DNA of 64,000 bases from VXLM01 sp965242665 (GTDB taxonomy: Bacteria; Chloroflexota; Dehalococcoidia; Lucifugimonadales; VXLM01). The stretch is from contig OZ251484.1 in assembly GCA_965242665.1 (NCBI GenBank), positions 3,286,001-3,350,000 on the forward strand, in the 5' to 3' direction. A program made the position numbers and the translations under genes. Each line of letters starts with the position of its first letter. The first letter of the stretch is position 1. Positions 16,063 through 24,539 of this stretch are shown piece by piece. The notes beneath the pieces are model-generated. The model was given only the letters and a program-made list of their open reading frames with translations, did not search any database and was not told the origin of the DNA.

Positions 16063-17526
16063 ATGCCTGACCCCAACTTCCGAAACCGCACTCTCTATCA
16101 CAACGACAACCTGGAAATCATGCGCGGCATGAACAGCAAATCCGTCCATCTCATCGCAACCGATCCACCGTTCAAGAAGAACAGGGACTTCCATGCGACG
16201 CCGGACAGCCTAGCGGCCGGCGCGCGGTTCTCCGACCGCTGGAAGTGGGACGATGATGTGCATCCGGAATGGACAGACCAGATCGAGGACGACTGGCCCG
16301 CCGCCCACGCCCTCATCAATGCAGCCAAGATTTCCTACGGGATGGACATGGCCGCGTTCTTGTGCTGGCTCGGTGTGCGTCTCATGGAGATGCGCCGCAT
16401 CCTGCGCGACGATGGCAGCATCTACCTCCACATCGACCACACCGCTCACGCTTACGTCAAGACGCTCATGGACGGCATCTTCGGACACAAGAACTTCCGG
16501 AACGAGATTGTGTGGTGGTACAGTTGGGGCTATCACACCAACAAATACTGGAACAGAAAGCATGACACGATTCTATACTACGCGAAGGATGAATCGAAGG
16601 TCGTATTTGATGGAGATAGGGCGCGAGTTCCGTACCGACAAGGGAGTCAAATGACGACCGATGCTCGATGGAACAAATCGTACAACGAGAAAGGAAAGTT
16701 GCCGGAGGATGTCTTCGACATTCCTACGATAAACGCCATGTCCAAGGAGCGCACCGGCTACCCAACGCAGAAGCCGTTGGCCCTGTACGAACGCATCATC
16801 AAGGCATCCAGCAACCCCGGTGACATCGTGCTCGATCCGTTCTGCGGATGCGCCACGACGCCGATAGCGGCCGAACGATTGGGTCGTCGGTGGGTTGGCA
16901 TCGACATATGGGACGAGGCGCACCATCAAGTGCTAAACCGCTTGGTGCATGAGGGGCTGGCCGTTCCGACGGAGGCGGAGGAGCCAGACGCCGCCGATAC
17001 TCAGGAACATTCACAGCCCCTCCTCACATTCGGAGACGTCCACTACACCACCGCGCCGCCGGTACGCACGGACGACCAAGAGATCGCCGCCCCCAACCTG
17101 AAGCTGAAGCTTCAACGCGCCGTCGAACCGTGGCAGCGGCTTCTCAACCGAGAGATGCGGCACATCTTGGCAGCCGCCCAGTCGGTAGATAGGCTCGTAG
17201 GCTGCGCCGGCTGCGGCCGGAAGCTGGAAATAGAGTTCATGCACCTCGATCACATTCAGCCCAAGTCGGACAGCGGGGAAAACTACATCACGAACCGCGT
17301 GCTGTTGTGCGGCCCGTGCAACAGCGAGAAGTCGAACGACAAGACGATGCCCGGCTTGCAGCGTGCGAACAAGAAGTTTGGGTGGATGCAGGACGAGTCG
17401 CTGGCGCGGGATATGCGTGGCCGTGCGCAGATGCGCACGTCGTGGGTTCGGGATTACTGGGGAACAGAGGAATGCGATGAGCTCATTGCAAACGTCCGGG
17501 AGCAGATCCGCCGCCGCTTGCGATGA
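16063..17526 (+). CDS. DNA methyltransferase-HNH endonuclease fusion
   Basis: This 487-residue fusion has a beta-class DNA methyltransferase (motif IV DPPF at 34-37, motif I DPFCGCATT at 258-266) followed by a C-terminal HNH domain (about 375-440: CAGCGRK, FMHLDHIQPKS with H394/H397, NRVLL, CGPC). The ATG has AGAGGAGA about 7 nt upstream. It is a full-length paralogue of the split gene at 1003-2384. The cores match almost residue for residue, but the central target-recognition part (about residues 148-225) differs completely and shows more A/T-ending codons (16500-16740). A protein that both marks and cuts DNA would be a self-contained restriction-modification enzyme; that activity is inferred. 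Confidence 0.88.
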   Translation: MPDPNFRNRTLYHNDNLEIMRGMNSKSVHLIATDPPFKKNRDFHATPDSLAAGARFSDRWKWDDDVHPEWTDQIEDDWPAAHALINAAKISYGMDMAAFLCWLGVRLMEMRRILRDDGSIYLHIDHTAHAYVKTLMDGIFGHKNFRNEIVWWYSWGYHTNKYWNRKHDTILYYAKDESKVVFDGDRARVPYRQGSQMTTDARWNKSYNEKGKLPEDVFDIPTINAMSKERTGYPTQKPLALYERIIKASSNPGDIVLDPFCGCATTPIAAERLGRRWVGIDIWDEAHHQVLNRLVHEGLAVPTEAEEPDAADTQEHSQPLLTFGDVHYTTAPPVRTDDQEIAAPNLKLKLQRAVEPWQRLLNREMRHILAAAQSVDRLVGCAGCGRKLEIEFMHLDHIQPKSDSGENYITNRVLLCGPCNSEKSNDKTMPGLQRANKKFGWMQDESLARDMRGRAQMRTSWVRDYWGTEECDELIANVREQIRRRLR

Positions 17527-17544
17527 TTGGTGACGCGCCGCGTC

Positions 17545-18375
17545 CTATCCCCGGATCCCATCCAAGAGAACCTGCCCTCCCATCACCAGGAGCAGCAAGA
17601 CCAAGAGCCGCAGGATCCAAACTCCCTGCAGCTTCACGGCCAGCCTTGCGCCAACCTGCCCCCCGGCCAGGATGCCGAGCCCGGCGAACACCACCGTCGG
17701 AAACCAATTGACGTGTCCGAGCCCGGTGTGAACCACCGCTCCGGCCGTCGAGTAGATCGAAAGCGCGAACACCGAAGTCGCCACCGCAACAGGAACTGGG
17801 AAGTTGAAGACTCCCACGAGCAGGGGAGTTCTCAGGAAGCCTCCGCCCGTCCCAAAGAACGCCGAGGCAAATCCAATGACCACGTTGATCGAGGTCGCCA
17901 CCGGTTCGTTGAAGTGGTACCGGAAGCGCTGCCCCCGCTTGGTCTGTATCTGCCGCTCAGTAATGAACGACCGAAACGACTGCTCCCTCTTGGACGGTTT
18001 GACCTGCTTCTGAATGTACGACCGTATCAAGATCTGCGCCGCGAGCGTAATGAGCAGCAGCCCAAACAGGATGCGGAAGAGATCGCCTCCGATCTTTGCG
18101 ACTGCGAACGGCGCAGCTATCGAGCCCGGAATCGCCGCCGCCGCAAAGAGCAAGCCGCTTCTCGAGTCGACGAACCCGAGCCGCTTGTAGGTATACGCCC
18201 CCGCGAAGCTGTTCATGGCCACAAGAGTGAGCGATGTCCCGGCTGCATTCTCGGGTTCGAGATTGAAGAACAGCAGCAGCAACGGAACGAAGATGATCCC
18301 TCCTCCTGTGCCGACCATGACACCGAAAGCCGCCGTCGCAAACCCGACCAACGCCAGCGAGAGCCATTCAACCAT
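17545..18375 (-). CDS. TauE/SafE-family membrane permease
   Basis: This integral membrane protein of 276 residues has about eight hydrophobic helices in two halves. Each half opens with the family signature (AAFGVMVGTGGG near the N-terminus, GFASAFFGTGGGFLRTP in the middle), separated by a basic cytoplasmic loop (IQKQVKPSKREQ). TauE/SafE proteins export sulfite, sulfoacetate or other small organic anions. Its ATG (18375) lies inside the end of aroKB, an 8-bp overlap, so it is coupled to the shikimate operon. The chemical link between the two is not evident. Confidence 0.85.
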   Translation of the reverse strand: MVEWLSLALVGFATAAFGVMVGTGGGIIFVPLLLLFFNLEPENAAGTSLTLVAMNSFAGAYTYKRLGFVDSRSGLLFAAAAIPGSIAAPFAVAKIGGDLFRILFGLLLITLAAQILIRSYIQKQVKPSKREQSFRSFITERQIQTKRGQRFRYHFNEPVATSINVVIGFASAFFGTGGGFLRTPLLVGVFNFPVPVAVATSVFALSIYSTAGAVVHTGLGHVNWFPTVVFAGLGILAGGQVGARLAVKLQGVWILRLLVLLLLVMGGQVLLDGIRG

Positions 18376-20041
18376 CGGCCGCAGCTGCCGCATCCTTGGA
18401 GACTTCCCGCAGCGCCCGATCGACGAGATGCGACGGCACGTCGCTTCTCGTAACCGCGTTGCCGATGCCGTCCAAGAGCACCCAACGTATCTTTCCGCCT
18501 ACTGTCTTCTTGTCCATGCTCATCGCGCCCCTGATGGCCGCTGGATCCACCCCGTCGTAGGCAAGTGGAGACCCGTATGCCTCCAGCACCGAGCCCTGCC
18601 GTTGGACATCCTCGCTTGTGAGCATCCCCATCCAATTGGCGATGTGCGCGGCCGCCGTCATTCCAATCCCAACCGCCTCGCCGTGCAGATAACGGTCGTA
18701 TCTAGTCACTGCCTCGAGCGCATGGGCAGTCGTGTGTCCGTAATTCAGCAATGCCCGGATGCCAAGCGTCTCCCGTTCGTCCTGACTGACGACATTTGCC
18801 TTGATACCTACGCTCCGCCGAAGCGCGCCGCTCGCAATTTCCGGATCCAAGGACGATATCGCTCCAACGTTCTCCTCGAAGACGCGCAGCAGCGGCTCAT
18901 CCAATATCAGCGCGTGCTTGATCGCCTCCGCCCACCCGGAGACGAGGGCCCGCGCGGGTAGGGTAGAGAGCGTCTCTACGTCCGCAAGGACGAACTCCGG
19001 ATGCTTGAATGAGCCAACCAGGTTCTTCCCCTGCGGCAGGTCTACTGCCGTCTTTCCCCCGATCGATGCATCCATCATGGCCACCAGCGAAGTCGGCGCC
19101 TGCACCAGCGGCATCCCCCGCAAGTATGTAGCCGCCGCGTACCCGCCCACGTCTCCGACCACGCCCCCTCCGACTGCGACGATCAGATGACCGCGCTCGG
19201 CCTTCCGTTCCGCCAGCCAGCGGTAGATATGCGAAAGCGTATCGAGGCTCTTGTGCATCTCCCCCGATTCCATGATGAACAAGTGGCTAGGTATTCCAGC
19301 CGCCTCCATCGACACCTGCACCTTGCGCGCGTGCCGCTGCGCGTTCTCGTCCGTAATGATATAGGCCGCTCCGGGCCCGATCCTCGTCTCGACGTGCTGT
19401 CCGATCTGTTCCGCCAGCCCCCAGCCGACCCAGACAGGATAATCCCCCGAAGATGTCCGCACGGTCGCCGCCAGCGTATCGTCATGAATCGAATACGGGT
19501 CAGCGCTTGGGGCGAAACGGTTCCAGGCGCGTACCACCTCGGACGCAACCTCGGCTGTAGATAGCCGATCCGTGTGTATCGTCCACTGTGCCTGGGCGTA
19601 TAAGGCTTGCCTATCGATCTTGAGGTTGGTGATGCGGCGGAGCGGGTCGGAGTGGAGGAGGAGAGGACGGACTGCCTGCGAGCCGTCGATCTCCGCGGGG
19701 TTGGACAACCGACGGTATATCGTATCCGCGCGCGCTTCGAGGCAAACGACTACGCCCGTCGCTTCCATGACCCGGCGGTTTCGCTCGTCGATGACGATGC
19801 CGCCCCCTGTCGAAACTACCTGGCGCCGCCCGCGCGAAATCGATTCCAGCGCATTGCGCTCGATGCGCCTGAACGCAGATTCGCCCTCCTCTTGGAAGAT
19901 TTCTGCGATCGACTTGCCAGCTCGGGAGACGATAGTTTCATCGGTATCGACGAAGCTCCAACTGAGCAGCTCCGCAGTCATCGCCCCGACGGTCGATTTG
20001 CCGGTTCCAGAGAATCCGATGAAGTAGATGTTCGGTCCCAT
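18368..20041 (-). CDS. aroKB: Bifunctional shikimate kinase / 3-dehydroquinate synthase
   Basis: This 557-residue fusion has shikimate kinase at residues 1-170 (P-loop GFSGTGKST, shikimate-binding DTDETI, RRIE, STGGG) and 3-dehydroquinate synthase from about 185 to the end (GGGVVGDVGGYAAATYLRG in parts, SIGGKTAVDLPQGKNL, HGEAVGIGM, and the zinc ligands E/H/H including NYGHTTAHALE). Together they catalyse steps two and five of chorismate synthesis. The gene lies 13 bp after aroE in the same direction and overlaps the downstream permease. Both halves look complete. Confidence 0.93.
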   Translation of the reverse strand: MGPNIYFIGFSGTGKSTVGAMTAELLSWSFVDTDETIVSRAGKSIAEIFQEEGESAFRRIERNALESISRGRRQVVSTGGGIVIDERNRRVMEATGVVVCLEARADTIYRRLSNPAEIDGSQAVRPLLLHSDPLRRITNLKIDRQALYAQAQWTIHTDRLSTAEVASEVVRAWNRFAPSADPYSIHDDTLAATVRTSSGDYPVWVGWGLAEQIGQHVETRIGPGAAYIITDENAQRHARKVQVSMEAAGIPSHLFIMESGEMHKSLDTLSHIYRWLAERKAERGHLIVAVGGGVVGDVGGYAAATYLRGMPLVQAPTSLVAMMDASIGGKTAVDLPQGKNLVGSFKHPEFVLADVETLSTLPARALVSGWAEAIKHALILDEPLLRVFEENVGAISSLDPEIASGALRRSVGIKANVVSQDERETLGIRALLNYGHTTAHALEAVTRYDRYLHGEAVGIGMTAAAHIANWMGMLTSEDVQRQGSVLEAYGSPLAYDGVDPAAIRGAMSMDKKTVGGKIRWVLLDGIGNAVTRSDVPSHLVDRALREVSKDAAAAADG

Positions 20042-20054
20042 ACCGCTCCGCCTG

Positions 20055-20888
20055 CTACTGTCCGAGCGCCCGCCGAGCCGCCCTGTACATGGTATCCACA
20101 GGAGCCTGCTTTTCAGTCCATAGCTCGAAAGCGGCGGCTCCCTGATAGATTAGCATCCAGAGCCCCCCCACGACGACGCATCCAGCCTCCATGGCGCGCC
20201 TCATCAAAGGCGTCTCCGATGGAGTGTACACCATATCGTATATGAGTGTATCGGGCGGGAGCTGCACGGCGGCCAGCAGTGCACGACCCTCGTCCGCGCC
20301 GCTCGCCATCCCGACCGCTGTCGAATTGACGATCAAATCCACCTCAGGCGAGGCCTCGTCGAGAGAAACGACGTCGACCTGCTGGATTAATCCTGCCAGA
20401 TCCTCGGCGATGGACTCGGCACGCGCGACCGTCCGGTTGGCGATCGTCAGACGAGCCGCCCCCTCGCCGGCGAGTGCATACGCCGCCGCGCGCGCCGCCC
20501 CCCCGGCTCCCAACAGCAATACGGTCTTCCCGCGCGGCTCGAACCTCGCTTTCTCCCGCAGGCTCTTGATGAACCCGTATGCGTCTGTATTGTATCCCGC
20601 CAGCGACCCGCTTCTATTGACGACCGTGTTGACCGCGCCGACATTCCGAGCCATCGCGCTGCAATCGTCGACGAGATCGACGAGGCGCTCCTTGTGCGGA
20701 ATAGTAACGTTGAACCCCGCGTACTGATCTCCGCGGAGGCGCGCGACAGTATCCGCGAGACGGGCGGGGGGGGTAGGCCATGCAGAATACGTTGCGCTGA
20801 TGGCGTGGTAGTCGAGCGCAGCTTGTTGAAAGGCGGGGGACACCGTATGAGAGAGGGGATGTCCAATGACGCCGAGTTGCTTGGTCAT
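20055..20888 (-). CDS. aroE: Shikimate dehydrogenase
   Basis: AroE reduces 3-dehydroshikimate to shikimate with NADPH. The 277-residue protein contains the shikimate-binding GHPLSHTVSPAFQ and FNVTIPHKE with the catalytic lysine, NTVVN, GYNTDAYG, the nucleotide-binding GAGGAARAAAYAL, and the NADPH-type NRT motif. ATG 20888 has AGGGGG about 8 nt upstream, which selects it over a longer frame to 20972. It is the first gene of aroE-aroKB-tauE. Confidence 0.93.
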   Translation of the reverse strand: MTKQLGVIGHPLSHTVSPAFQQAALDYHAISATYSAWPTPPARLADTVARLRGDQYAGFNVTIPHKERLVDLVDDCSAMARNVGAVNTVVNRSGSLAGYNTDAYGFIKSLREKARFEPRGKTVLLLGAGGAARAAAYALAGEGAARLTIANRTVARAESIAEDLAGLIQQVDVVSLDEASPEVDLIVNSTAVGMASGADEGRALLAAVQLPPDTLIYDMVYTPSETPLMRRAMEAGCVVVGGLWMLIYQGAAAFELWTEKQAPVDTMYRAARRALGQ

Positions 20889-21024
20889 CGGCAGCCCCCT
20901 GCAAGTATGCGCGGAGTATACCGTGCGCGCTTCGTACTCTTGATTGTCCTCGACGCCCCGTTCCTGTTGCACACCTCGGCCGCTCTAGAGTACGCCGCCG
21001 GCAAGTTCGTACATCTCATTTGCG

Positions 21025-21441
21025 CTAACCGGTTGCGATCCTGTCGAGATGCGATTGGAGAATGACTGCCGCCGCCGCCGCGTCGATCTCGCCTCGGCGG
21101 CGCTCCTGTATCGGCTTGGTCTCGCTCAGGAGCCGCTTGGCCTCTACCGTGGAGAACCGTTCGTCCACTGCCGTCACCGGCACCGGCGCGCGCGCCTCCA
21201 GCTTCGAAATGAACGCCGCCACCGACCGAGTTTGCCGACTGTGCCCGCCGTTGAGAGAGACAGGAAGGCCTACGACGATTTCATCCGCCCCTTCTCGGTT
21301 CGAGAGATGGAGAATCGCATCGATGCTCTTCGCGTCCGAATCGCGGGGAATGACCATCAAGGGCGACGCAAGAACGCCCAGCGCGTCACTAGCGGCCACG
21401 CCGATGCGTTTACTGCCGATGTCCAAGGCGATGGTCTTCAC
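21025..21441 (-). CDS. ruvX: Putative pre-16S rRNA nuclease (RuvX/YqgF family)
   Basis: This 138-residue RNase H-fold protein begins at a GTG (21441) that overlaps the alaS stop as GTGA. Family motifs are the N-terminal LDIGSKRIGVAASD with the first catalytic aspartate, EIVVGLPVSLNGG, VDERFSTVEA and the late acidic EIDAAAAAVILQSHLD. The family trims pre-16S rRNA in E. coli. The alaS-ruvX pairing is common in bacteria and supports the start. Confidence 0.92.
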   Translation of the reverse strand: MKTIALDIGSKRIGVAASDALGVLASPLMVIPRDSDAKSIDAILHLSNREGADEIVVGLPVSLNGGHSRQTRSVAAFISKLEARAPVPVTAVDERFSTVEAKRLLSETKPIQERRRGEIDAAAAAVILQSHLDRIATG

Positions 21442-24092
21442 GTGTCTGCGGCCTGTTCTTCGACGATGCGGGGTATGAGTCCGAGCGCTTCCTCGATCTT
21501 GCCGGCGTCCCGTCCTCCCGCCTGGCCCACGTCTGGCCGACCGCCTCCCCCGCCTCCGATAGTCTTCGCAGCCGCACGAACGATGCGCGATGCGTCCAAT
21601 CCAGACGACCTCAAGTCCGGAGTCACCATCGAAATGAGCAGGGGTCGTTCGTTGATGACTGCGCCGAGCACGACGACCCCGCTGCCGATCTTGTCTCGCA
21701 GCCAATCGCCCATCTCGCGCAAGGCGTCCGTGTTCGGCGCGTCGACTTTGGCGGCAAGCACGCAAACGCCGTCCACGTCCTGGCGCTGATGGAGCACGTC
21801 CGCAGCGGACTGAAGCGATAGCCTGCGCTCCAACCCTTCTTTCTCTCGCCTCAGTTGGGTAAGTTGTTCAAGCAGGGCGTCGACTCGCTCTTCGAGACTG
21901 TCCACTGGCGTCTGAAGCTTGGCGGCGGCCGACGCGGCAGCCCGCACCCTCTGATTGACCATCCGCTCCGCTCCTCGTCCGCTGACAGCCTCGATGCGGC
22001 GCATTCCCGCGCCGATACTCGATTCTCCAAGTACGAACACTGCGCCGAGCTCACCAGTTCGCGCGACATGCGTGCCTCCACAAACTTCGAAGCTGAAAGT
22101 TGCCCCATTTGCGATCTCGACGAGGCGCACGACGTCCTCGTACTTGTCCCCGAAGAAGGCCAGCGCCCCGCGTCGAATGGCGCTGGAGTAGGTGTCCTCC
22201 GACCTCTCAACGGTCGCGTTGTGTCGAATCTTCTCGTTTACCAGAAACTGAACCTCTTGCATCTCCTCCGGAGTGACCGGCTCCACATGTGAAAAGTCGA
22301 AGCGCAGCCGATCTGGAGTCACGAGCGATCCGGCCTGCCGCACGTGGGCCCCGAGCACTTCTCGCAAGGCCGCATGGAGCAGGTGCGTGGCCGTATGATT
22401 CCGCGCAGTGTCCTCTCTGCGCACCGGGTCCACGTAGGCATCGATCGTCTGCCCAAGCGTTATCTTTCCCTGTACGACTGTTCCAAAGTGCATGATGAGA
22501 TCCGGCATGACTCTTTGCGTGTCGTGAACCGCGATCTTGCCCTCCGGCCCAACGAGTTCCCCTGCGTCTCCAACTTGTCCGCCTCCCTCGGGGTAGAACG
22601 GCGTCTCAATGAGGACTATCTCGACATCGTCCCCCTCGCGGACTTCGTTCACTGCCTCGCTGCTCCGTATAATGCCCACGGCAGCCGAATGGGCCACGAG
22701 AGATTGGTAGCCTAGGAACTTCACTCCTCCGACGCCAAGGCTCTCGTACAAGCGAATCTTCGTGCGGTCGCCTCCGAACGCCGCGCTGGATCTGGCGCGT
22801 TCACGCTGGTCTGCCATACGCACCTCGAATTCTTCCATGTCTACTCGAACCCCGCGCTCCGCCGCGATCTCCTGAGTCATTTCCACCGGGAAGCCGTACG
22901 TATCCCACAGCCGGAAGGCGGCATCCCCAGAAAGCGTGTCGACTCCCGACAGCGCTTCCGCCAACATGGCGTAGCCGTTCTGGAAGACCGATAGGAAGCG
23001 CTCCTCCTCCATCCTGATGACCGTCTGCACGAACTCGCGGTTTGTCCTGAGTTCGGGGTATGCGTCTCCCATCACGAGGGCGGCTTCGTCCGCGACCTGT
23101 CCCAAGAAAGGCTCGTCTATCCCAAGCATCCGAGCGTGTCGAATGGCTCGCCGCAACAAGCGGCGGAGGACGTATCCCCTCCCTTCGTTGGCAGGAACTA
23201 TCCCGTCCGCAATGAGAAACGCCGAACTCCGTCCATGCTCCGCGACGACGCGAATGGCCTGTCTCGTCTCCGCGTCGTCCGTAGATGCGCGTCCGCTGAT
23301 CTCTTCGATCTTCCGAACGAGCGGCAAGAAGATATCCGTCTCATAGATGTCGTCTACCCCTTGGAGCACGACTGCCAGCCTCTCGAACCCCATCCCCGTA
23401 TCGATCCCGGTCTGCGGTAGGGGAGGTCTGCTCCCATCCAAATTGTGATAGAACTGCATGAACACGAGGTTCCACAGCTCCACGTACCGTTGGCAGACCA
23501 AGCCAGTCACCGGGGTGGCATTCTCGCAGTTTGGCCCGCAATCCTCAAGTCCGCAGTTTGGACGCCCCTGCATGAAGTCATAGTGTAGCTCCGCGCATGG
23601 GCCGGTTGGCCCCTCATCTCCGGCAGGCCCCCACCAATTCTCCGAATCCCCAAACCGAAATATCCGCTCGCGGGGAATGCCGTGCTTCTGCCAAAGTTCG
23701 TATGCCTCATCGTCCGTATGATGTACCGTCGCCGCGAACCGCTCCTTGGGGAGGCCCATCGCCGCCTCGAGGCAATCGATTGCGAAACCCATAGCCCCGT
23801 CCTTGAAGTAGTCCCCAATGGAGAAATTGCCCAGCATCTCGAACAACGTTAGATGCGTGGCATCCCCCACCTCGTCGATGTCCACAGTCCGAAACGCCTT
23901 TTGAGACGAAGTCAACCGTCGATTCGGAGGCTCCGACTCTCCCGAAAAGTACGGCTTGAATTGCACCATACCCGCGTTCGTTAGGAGAAGCGTCGGATCC
24001 GCCACAGGGATCAGAGACGAACTGGAGACCCTCATATGACCTTGCGATTCGAAGTAGCCGAGGAACCGCTCTCGTATTTCGTTTGAGTTCAT
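21438..24092 (-). CDS. alaS: Alanyl-tRNA synthetase
   Basis: This class II synthetase of 884 residues has a catalytic core at the N-terminus (NSNEIRERFLGYFES, RVSSSSLIPVADPTLLLTNAGM in parts), an editing domain with HTATHLLHAAL and CGGTHVARTGE (the HxxxH and CxxxH zinc ligands), and a C-terminal coiled-coil plus DHHA1-type glycine-rich tail (GGGGGGRPDVGQAGG). Length matches the family. It leads a two-gene leftward operon with ruvX. No T-box-like leader was identified in the 447-bp region upstream. Confidence 0.96.
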   Translation of the reverse strand: MNSNEIRERFLGYFESQGHMRVSSSSLIPVADPTLLLTNAGMVQFKPYFSGESEPPNRRLTSSQKAFRTVDIDEVGDATHLTLFEMLGNFSIGDYFKDGAMGFAIDCLEAAMGLPKERFAATVHHTDDEAYELWQKHGIPRERIFRFGDSENWWGPAGDEGPTGPCAELHYDFMQGRPNCGLEDCGPNCENATPVTGLVCQRYVELWNLVFMQFYHNLDGSRPPLPQTGIDTGMGFERLAVVLQGVDDIYETDIFLPLVRKIEEISGRASTDDAETRQAIRVVAEHGRSSAFLIADGIVPANEGRGYVLRRLLRRAIRHARMLGIDEPFLGQVADEAALVMGDAYPELRTNREFVQTVIRMEEERFLSVFQNGYAMLAEALSGVDTLSGDAAFRLWDTYGFPVEMTQEIAAERGVRVDMEEFEVRMADQRERARSSAAFGGDRTKIRLYESLGVGGVKFLGYQSLVAHSAAVGIIRSSEAVNEVREGDDVEIVLIETPFYPEGGGQVGDAGELVGPEGKIAVHDTQRVMPDLIMHFGTVVQGKITLGQTIDAYVDPVRREDTARNHTATHLLHAALREVLGAHVRQAGSLVTPDRLRFDFSHVEPVTPEEMQEVQFLVNEKIRHNATVERSEDTYSSAIRRGALAFFGDKYEDVVRLVEIANGATFSFEVCGGTHVARTGELGAVFVLGESSIGAGMRRIEAVSGRGAERMVNQRVRAAASAAAKLQTPVDSLEERVDALLEQLTQLRREKEGLERRLSLQSAADVLHQRQDVDGVCVLAAKVDAPNTDALREMGDWLRDKIGSGVVVLGAVINERPLLISMVTPDLRSSGLDASRIVRAAAKTIGGGGGGRPDVGQAGGRDAGKIEEALGLIPRIVEEQAADT

Positions 24093-24539
24093 CGTCGATT
24101 ACTCTGAGTTGGAAGACTTGACTTGTCATTATACTCTGATGCGTCCGATTCTAAAACAATTGCACGGGGCTTCCGTTCGATTTATCGGCATGGCAATCCT
24201 AGACACATCTACGGGTATGGCAACGCACCGCAAGAATCCAGTACAGCCGCTACGATGCCCAGTGTGGCTATGGCCAGCCGTGCGCCCCAAACCCAGTTGA
24301 CGTATTCCCACTTGAACATATGCCGCAAAAGGAAACGGAACCTCGGCAAGGTCGCGTTGGCGTCCGCGCGAATGTGATACCATTACCCTGCCGCTGGCCG
24401 GTGACCGCTTCCCGGCCTCTACCAGGGAGGTTCGATGTGAAGGCAAGACATACCCCCCATAGCGCTCGTCTGGAGTGCTGCTCGCCCCATCCGTTCGACA
24501 TCATGGCGGTCTACGCCCTATACCAGTCGAGGTAGCGCC
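24093..24539. other. Divergent intergenic region, alaS / beta-propeller lipoprotein
   Basis: In these 447 bp, short frames on both strands show no protein features. The right half carries a two-part hairpin (24386-24427) about 110 bp before the lipoprotein start. The left half should hold the alaS promoter, but no convincing boxes were found. Confidence 0.4.
24386..24427 (+). promoter_or_regulatory. Possible structured leader hairpin upstream of the lipoprotein gene
   Basis: An outer stem ccctg/caggg (24386-24390 with 24423-24427) and an inner stem ggccgg/ccggcc (24396-24401 with 24412-24417) are separated by symmetrical 5-nt internal loops and closed by a 10-nt loop. A GGGAGG sequence follows directly. 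It matches no riboswitch that could be recognised. Confidence 0.3.

Noticed and set aside
24093..24539. T-box leader for alaS
   Set aside because: No T-box consensus or specifier hairpin was seen on the alaS strand, and T-boxes are not expected to be long-range here.
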